A stretch of 64,000 bases of DNA from Amaurobius ferox (lineage: Eukaryota; Arthropoda; Arachnida; Araneae; Amaurobiidae): assembly GCA_951213105.1 (NCBI GenBank), contig OX578147.1, positions 128,535,322 through 128,599,321 of the forward strand, given 5' to 3'. The notes under the pieces were generated by a model. It had not been told where the DNA came from. It searched no databases and worked only from the letters and a program-made list of their open reading frames with translations. Positions 50,601 through 59,600 of this stretch are shown here, piece by piece. Each line of letters starts with the position of its first letter. Within the stretch, counting starts at the first letter, position 1. Made by a program: the position numbers and the translations under genes.

Positions 50601-53600
50601 ACATTCATTGCATTATATAAGGAAAGTCATGTGTTGCCCACATCAGATTTTTTTAAGAGTTATTACAAACTAATCTCGAGATATTAGCAATTTTGCTTTA
50701 CCACAAGGAGCATGATATCTCTCAAAAGATTGAAGCAATTTCCATTAAATGTAATGTGCTTCTTAAGATTTAATATGCTATTGGCAGCAGCAAAAAACAT
50801 TGAATTTCAAGTGGATTCAATTATATGAAAGCTCTAATGTGTATTATTATTTTTCTATGGTATTGAAAGTCATTGATATGTAAAGAAAGTGTGTTTCATA
50901 TATTAGGTACATCAGATATTTTGAGCAAGTTGTTGAATGAATTGTACACACACAGTGAACCAAGGACTCGTATACACACACAGTGAACCAAGAACATGCA
51001 TACACACAATAAAGTGAGGACACGCATACACACAGTAAAATGAAGACGCGCATACACACAATAAAGCGAGGATGTGCATACACACAGTGAACTGAGGGCA
51101 TGCATATGCAGAGTAAACTCAGAACTTCTGTTACGGTTGGATTGGCCATTGTTTTCTGAACGGACATTGTACAAAACAAGATGCTAGTCGTTATGACTTA
51201 TTCACTGAATGAATCACAAGCCAACAAAAAACCCTTTATTTTTTCATTCCTAAACATATTTCAAAAATTTTAGAATATATTGAATAACTGAATATACTGA
51301 ATTAAAAAATAATGCTAGTATTACTAAATTGGCTCTAGTTTTGAGAAAATGGATACTCCTCGTATTAGGGTCTTACTTCTATACAACTTTGACAAAGATG
51401 GCATTTGCTTTGAATATATTTGTAAATAGTCCCTTGGTCTGAGTATGGAAAAACTAAAAAACAGGAATCTTTTATGGTCTTCAAATGCATAAACTTATCA
51501 ACAATTCAAATTTTACAAAATTTATAGAAAGAAAACAATGTTGAATAACGCGGAGTACTGGTGCATTAAATTTGTGCATGCGAAAGTCCTTCCGAGAAGT
51601 TAGTGATAGCAGAAGGTACGGTCCCTGTGGATGCCGCTTTAAATGGGTTCTGGTCTAAATTGGGTAGCACTATTCCAGATGGCCAAACAGATACTTTACA
51701 CTTTGGGGTAGGTTAGACGGTCTGGCTCGAAAGAAAAAAAAAAGGATAAAGTTTCTGCGTGGTGCAGTTATATCTTAGTTTGATTCCCAGCTCTACCCAA
51801 ACTGTCTCCGTGTACATGCAAAGTACGGGCACGTTAAATATGTGGGTCTGAAAATCTTTCCGAGAGGTTGGTTGGTGGTAGGGGATTGAGGGTACAGTCC
51901 CTATGAATGATATTGCCCTTACTGGGTTCCAGTCTAAATTGGGTGGCATTGTCACGACCGTCCAAACAGATACCTTACACTTTCTTGTAGGTAGGATGGT
52001 CTGGGTCAAAAGAAAGAAAGCAGTTGTATCTTGGTTGTCAAATTTTTTTTTTGTAAGCACGAAGCAGATAATTATAAAGAATTGCATGCATGATAACTTC
52101 AGGTACTAATGAGAGCATAAAAGTGCATATCTCTCATAGCCACTTCCATTTCATTATCACAAAATTAGAGCCAATCTAGTAAAACTGATGCCATATTCGG
52201 CATCAATATCATAAAGTTACTGCAAAACCTCTTTAATATAGTTGACAATAAAATCAATGTTGGCCATTGATATAAATATTAAGCTTTTGTCCATGAAAAT
52301 GGTTTCCATTCGAACCAATGATGCCTTATATTTTAAATATTTTTATTACAACAATACATTTTAGGAGGTGGGACAGCCCAGTGGTTAGTGCACAGTGATT
52401 GTACTCTGATGAACTGAATTTGATACTTGGCTCTGCCCAAACTGTCTCCGTGTTCATGCGGAGTACGGGCAATGTTAAATATGCGAGTCCGTAGTCCTTC
52501 CGAGAGGTAGGTGATAGATGAAGGAGGGTACAGTCCATATGAATGACATTGACCCCGCTGGGTTTTGGTCTAAATTGGGTGGCACTTCCCAGCTATCCAA
52601 ATAGATGCCTTATAACTTCGAGTAGGTCAGACAGTCAAGAAGAAAAATAAATTTTAAGCTAAATCTCTGTGAGATTTAGCTTAAAAGAAGTTAAATCTCT
52701 GTGAGTTCTAATTCTTTATTGTTCTATAAATTTAAAACCTTAAATAGTAATTATTATGTAGAATTATTTTTTTTTACATTAAAACCTGAATTAATTGTAG
52801 AATTTCATACAAATGTCATTCACTCTCTAGGAACAACAGAAAACATTTTAAATAAGACTTAAATTTAAAAAAAAAATACATTAACGGAAATGGAGAAGAT
52901 GTTTTATGTGTACATGCAGTGACAATAAGTATTAAAACAATGTGATAAGTGTAGTAAATTTGTAAGCAAACTGCATGCTCAAATCAAAAGTATTTGTATG
53001 CTTTAATTATAATGATTACTCGGATTAAACTGATATATCAACATTTTTAACATTAAAATATTTTAAAGTGTTAAATATAATGTTGCATTTTGTATGTATT
53101 TATGAATTTTAATAGTATATTTATATTTTTAATGAAAATATAATAATTAAACGTGTCATTTATTACTGGTTCCATGGACCTTATTTCAAATGCCATTTCT
53201 ATGGATGGAAAGATAATATAGTCATAGGTGTTAATTTGATTATGAAAATATTATAATTCATTAAAGAAAGTATTTTAAAGACTAATTAAAATAAATTTTT
53301 ATTTAATTTTCCAGCAAAGTAAAGTCACAGTGAATGACTTTTTAGACATCATAATGTCTGATCCTGCCCCTCCTTGCATGGTATGGCTACCTCTTTTACA
53401 TAGGCTAGCAAGTGTAGAAAATGGTAAATAAATTAATTTTTGATACTTTTTTTATTCTACAAATTTTGTGTTAATAAAGTTAGCATAGAAGCAATTTAAT
53501 ATTCAGTCAATTCTCATTATCCTTCAGTTTTAACTAAAATATATTTTATTGCTTGAAGCATACCATTATTTATGTTAGAAGGATTGCAGACAATGCCTGA

Positions 53601-56600
53601 TTTATGTGCAATAGAATTATGCACATGTCAAAATTTGCAGCCTAAGCCTAAAATGAAATTTTTGGACCAGCCATTTTTTTTTAAATACCAAATCTTGGTA
53701 TTTTTAAAAAATTCAAGCTCTGCCTAGGCTCAAATTAAATTATAAAAGTTAGCCCAGCCTGACCTGAACCTAGAGAAAATTGGCAAATAAGACCCAACCT
53801 TGCCTGATCTCATTATAGGTGAGAAGAGAATTTAACATAGTTAAATCAATCCTGAATACTACTTTCAGTCAGCTTGACTTTTTTTCTTCTTTTTTATGTA
53901 TTGCAAATTGGGTAATAGATTTAACTGCAGAAATAGTGGATTGTAAATAAATTTTCTGTTAAAGTAATAATTTGCATTATGAAAAAAGATAAATTTTTGA
54001 ATCTAAAGTAAATTGATAAATTGTTTTTGCAGGTATAGACAAAATTTTGAGACACGAAATTATTTTGCAACTTGTAAGCATAAAGAAATAATAGTATTTG
54101 AGTAGCTCTTTTTAATGCTTTTCAACACAAGCACAGCTTACTTAAAATTTGTAAATTCTACCCGAGACTAGTCCATAAGCTTGACTCAAGTCCATAAATT
54201 TGACCTTGGGCATACACAGGACTGAAGCCATGAATACCAAATTAATTAATAAACATTTAGATACATATTTTATGCTTAATTAAAAATGTTTTTAAAATAT
54301 TTAATTAAATAAGAAAACTCACTTAGGTTAAAGAGTTTAAGAAATAATATTATATTTTAATTGAATTTTCTGAATATTTGTAATTTTTATAAAAAAAAAT
54401 TTCAATAAGTAATAAATTCTGGATCAAAATGTTTAATTAATATACTTCTGTTCTCTGAATTTTTTTTTTCTTCTGGGAAAATCTAATTAATTCTACGAAA
54501 GAAAAATTTAGAAAAATTATTTTATCGTTATATTTTTAGAGATGCTTTTGTTCATATGCTTTGAATGATATTAATTCATTGATATGGATATATGGCCCTT
54601 GTTTGCATATGTGAGGGGCCACAGATCCCCGATGGTAGGGGATAGGTTCGAACTCGGAACCTTTAGATTGCTGGTCTCGCACTATGCCATCAGCTTCAAA
54701 AGAATTCTCTGACGCCGAGGGAATAGCCAGTGATATCTTTCGTAGCAATGAGTGACGCAATGACGAAGCAGCATTGAATGACAAGGTTAGATGATGAGGC
54801 AGCATTGTGTCACTCATCGCTGTGAAAGATATCACCGTCTCTTCCCTTGGCTTCAGAGAATTCTTTTGGAACTGGTGGCATAGTGTGGGATCAGCAGTCT
54901 AATGGTTCCAAGTTTGAACCTATCCCTAACTATCGGGGATCTGTGGCCCCCCACACATACAATGGTATTAAATTTATTATGTTTACTATTGCACCTGTCA
55001 TGTTCAAAGAATAATAATTATTCACATACTATGAAATAATGCCTTGGTCATATATACTGTTTTGAGAATCACAGTCTTGAATGATGTGCCCTGTCTAATT
55101 GGTAGTGCATCATTGCAATTAGACTGGTCACTATCATCAAAACAAGGTGTCAAAAAGTATCTTTATATGCCCCAAAACACTGCTTTCTCAACAACTGTTC
55201 AGTATAATTGAATACATTTTTTGGAGGATGATATATAGCACCATAACACATAAATACTAACTGAAAAATCAAATATGAGTGCATACCATACAAAATTTAT
55301 TTTGAAACAATTTGCCACTTCCATCAATGTCTTCCCAGCTTTTAAACGGCCGACAGCTCGCCACCTCAAACATTATTTCCAAATGATACTTTGGAGCCAT
55401 GAAAACGGTTTTAAGTCCATAATCACTGAAATCAAATCCTGAATTGCAGAAGTTCGCAGGGAAAAATACTTTGTGCACAGTGGTCTCTTTCACTGATTAT
55501 ATTTATGTATGTAAAAATAATTTTGGACACCAGTATATAAGTAGAGCCAATATGATAATATTTAACGAGGAGCTCTTTGAAAAATTATATTGTGTGTGAT
55601 ATATTGAAAATTTGAGAAACACTGCACTAGATGATTAATAATGATTTTGTAAACCTAAAGTATCATTCCTAAATATGAAAAAGTGGATTTTTTGGCCAAA
55701 AATGGTGCTGTGGTGGAGCAGAGATTCTCAAAGCCTATGACTTTTTATTCAGCACAACTGTACATTAAAAGGCTACACAAAAAAGAAATTGAGGCAGAAT
55801 TTCTGGAGAAATTTAGGAGAAAGTCATGGTGTGTTAGGTTCTCAGCAAGAACATTTCAGTCATTCCAGAGACTCCTCTACCGAAGCAGTTGCCAGGTTCA
55901 GACTGTCTCAGGGCTCATCTCCATCATATTGGGCTTGCTGTTTTCATGGATTGTATTTTATATGAGCTAGGACAGCTTATGTCTGAAAAGCATTTGGGCG
56001 AGTGCCTGATACTAGTGACTTTTAATGCTATCATTCATAAATACTGGAGAATTCGCTGTCTAATGGCCTAGCGACCAAATGACCGGCATTTGTAAACATC
56101 AAATATAAAATATATTAATTTTTTTTTTGTATTAATAATTTTGTTGGCACTTAAATAATGTCAAATGTACTGCTCTGTTTAATTAGTCTCCAGTTATTGA
56201 ATTTTTTTTTTATGCGATAGTTTTATTTATAATGTCTTAAAATTTTTGTGTTTCGTTTCAGTGCTACATCCTGTGCAGTGTGATGGCTGCAATAGGGAAG
56301 CATTTCTGGGTTTTAGGTACCGCTGTCAAAAGTGTTACAATTATCAGCTTTGCCAAGACTGTTTCTGGCGGGGCCGGGTTTCTGGGAGTCACACTAGTCA
56401 ACATGAAATGAAAGAGTATACATACTATGTGAGTATCTTTAACTCTTAATATATAAAATAAAATAAAATAGTATGGAAGCACGCCAACTAATTAATACTT
56501 TAAAATTAAGGACAACCAAAAAATAGATTTAAAAGTCTTTTATTAAAATCTCCTTTTTACGACGTACAAGATCACACTGCCATAGCATGATGGCCATGTG

Positions 56601-59600
56601 ATTTTGTATGTCGTAAAAAGAAGATTTTAATAAAAAACTTAACCTATAAACCTATTTTTTAGTTGTCTTTGATTTTAAAATACTCTTAAAAATAGTTGAT
56701 AATATATGTATTTAATTTCCAAATAATCAATAAATTCATTGTTTTCTAAATAGTATTGTATTGATGAAAGCATATTTTGATAAAAATATTGTTGTATTGA
56801 TACAATGTATACTCCCTCTAATCCGCGCACAGCTTGGAAATGTGTGTTGTGCACAAATTTAGAATTTTGCAGATTACATGTCATTGCTGCATAAACTAAT
56901 GTGTAAAAATGAGACATTGGTACATCCTGAGTTATTTAATTAAAAATCACTCTACAATACATTTAAGCAAAATTAGCTGATTTTATAAATTTTGCTGCTT
57001 GTTTTTAATATTTTTAAACATAGATTTAGTTGTTATTTAAGGATTTCTTTTTTTTTATGATTTTCTAGCGCTATAATAAGACTCTGTTTCTATATAAAAT
57101 CAAAGGATTTATATCCCAAAGTTGAACCCTGCTCAAAAGTAACTTCACCTTTATCATCAGAATCAGTATCAGAATTAACTTTTACAGAATTTAATACATA
57201 ACTAGCCGAATACCTGTTGAAAATCAACGGTCTCGCAATAAACAACTCCTGAATAATGTAAATTTTAGAATAATTCGCATTTCACATTTATTCGGCAAAT
57301 TGAATATTTTGGTGTGCAGAACCCCCTAAAGAAGAAAATGTTGGAAAACTTAAATTGCGCATTTCTTCCTTTCGAACTATCTACCCGTACACTAATTTAA
57401 AGTCTCTATTTCATCCCGAAGAATGTTATTTTATCATTTCCCTTTTCGAAAGTTTTCCTGTGGAACACACCCATAAATGAATATTTTTGAAAAACTTTAT
57501 TCGTCTTGGGTGTTTTCATTAATGATTAGCCCATGTACCAAATTTCAAGCCTATATCAAAATTTAAAGGAGCATTACTCATTTATTCAGCAAATCGAACA
57601 TTTTGGTGTGCGGAACCCTCTAAAGTAGTAAATATTGGAAATCTGAAATTGCACACTTTCTTTCTTTCAAACTATCTACTGGTTCACCAAATTTGAAGTC
57701 TCTATCCTATCATGAAGCATGTTTTTATTATCATTTCACCTTTCGAACGGTTTTCTGTGTAGAATCAACTTAAATGAACATTTTTGAAAAACTGTATTCA
57801 TCTTGGGGTTTTTTATCGAATGATTAGCCCATATACCAAATTTCAAGCCACTATCACATTGTGAAGGAGGTATTTTTCATTTGTTCGTCAAATCAAATAT
57901 TTTAGTGTGCGGTACCCTCTACAATAACGTATGTTGGAACACTGAAATTGCACACTTTCTTCCTTTCCAACTATCTAGCCGTACACAAAATTTGAAGTCT
58001 CTATCTCATCGCAAAGCAGGCTTTTTTTTATCATTTTATCTTTTGAATGTTTTTGTGTGGAGTACCCATCCCCTTAAATGAACATTTTAAAAAAAAACTC
58101 CATTCTTCTTGGATTCTATCAGATGATTCGCCCATATACAGAATATCAAGCTTCTATCACTTTCTAATAGAGGTATTTCCCTTTTATTCGGAAAATCGAA
58201 CATTTTAGTGTGCGACACCCCCTAAAGTTGAAAATATGGGATAACTGAAATTGTACACTTTTTTCCTTCCAAATTATCTACCCGTACACCAAATTTGAAA
58301 TTGGAAGCATTTTTTTTATCATTTCACATTTCGAACGTTTTCTCTGGAGCACCCCCTTAATCAAACATTTCTGAGAAATTCTATTCGTCTTGGATGTTTT
58401 CATTAAATGATTAGCCCATGTACCAAATTTCAAGCCTCTATCAAAATTTTAAGGAGGCTTTAATAATTTATTTGGCAAATCGAACATTTTAGTGTGTGGC
58501 ACCGTCTATAGTAGAATATATTGGAAATCTGAAATTGCACACTTTCTTCCTTTCGAACGATTTACCTGTACACCGAATTTAAAGTCTATCTCATCGCAAA
58601 GCATGCTTTTCTCTCATTTCACTTTTCGAACGTTTTGGTGTGGAGTAACCCCTCTATAAAACATTTTCAAAAAATTCAATTTTTCCAGAGGGTTTTATCG
58701 AACGACCGAGCCGTGTACCAAATTGCAAGTCTCTATCTATTCTGGAAGTGCCTAAAAAAACATGACAGTCAGACGGACAGACAGACACTTGGCAATTAGT
58801 ATATATAGATTGCAATTTATTGTAAATTTGACTTTTTATATCCAAAATGTATTATGGATTATAGGCGTTTGCGTATTAATGAGAGTTAGTTGACTGTACT
58901 TGTTTATAATATGGACTGTATATCAATATTAATGCAATCGGTAGATATTCTATCCTACCAAAATTTTGCTCAGTCTTAATTTTGCTGAATTGTAATTTCG
59001 GAAACAATTGAGCAAATATTTATATTAGCAATCTTGTCTGAAACAAGCAGGTTTGCTACCCTGTCTAGAAAGCAGACAAAACTTGAAATCATCTGGAATT
59101 TGTAAAAATGAGCCCAAAAGTCAAGTAATGGTCAGGGAAATCTTTTTAAAAGATCAAAATCTGGGGAGTTTTAAAATTTTAAACAGCCTTTTTGCATTGA
59201 AATAAGTTCATTATCGATTGTGCACAATGTTACTTTCTATACAATTTTTGACTTTCACCAAAATGGAAACAGGCATTTTTAAACAAGAACAAAATATAAT
59301 TTTGCCATATTGAATGAATATTTTATAAGTAATTTGATATTAAGAAATAAATGAAAATTTTCTTATATAGAATTATGCACCATTCTCACTGTAATGAACT
59401 TTTCTTGAACTTGTTGTCATTCAAAAATAAACATTGTTGAAAAAATCATTGAAAAATAAACATTTTTAATACTATGTAACACCCATTCTTCGATTTACAG
59501 ATGACATATTAACATGTAGTTAATAATTATTGCTAACCATTCTGGAGATGTAATAGTTTTTTATGTTCCTTACAATATATATTAATGCATGAAATCTTGT

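Larger units (their letters stand above)
53424..56261 (+). other. Dystrobrevin intron 6
   Basis: 2.8 kb. It contains the palindromic SINE pair (54605-54962) and the retroelement fragment (55676-56071). 53640-53820 has repeated AGCCCAGCCTGACCTGAACC-like phrases. The minus open frame 55493-55269 is unassigned. Confidence 0.7.

Noticed and set aside
50847..51179. Two minus-strand frames of 92-110 residues rich in Cys and Val
   Set aside because: They are different frames of one 28-bp minisatellite. Peptide periodicity follows the DNA repeat, and there is no splice or start context.
55269..55493. 74-residue minus-strand frame in intron 6
   Set aside because: No family recognised, no start or splice support, and flanked by repeats. 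I could not call it a gene.
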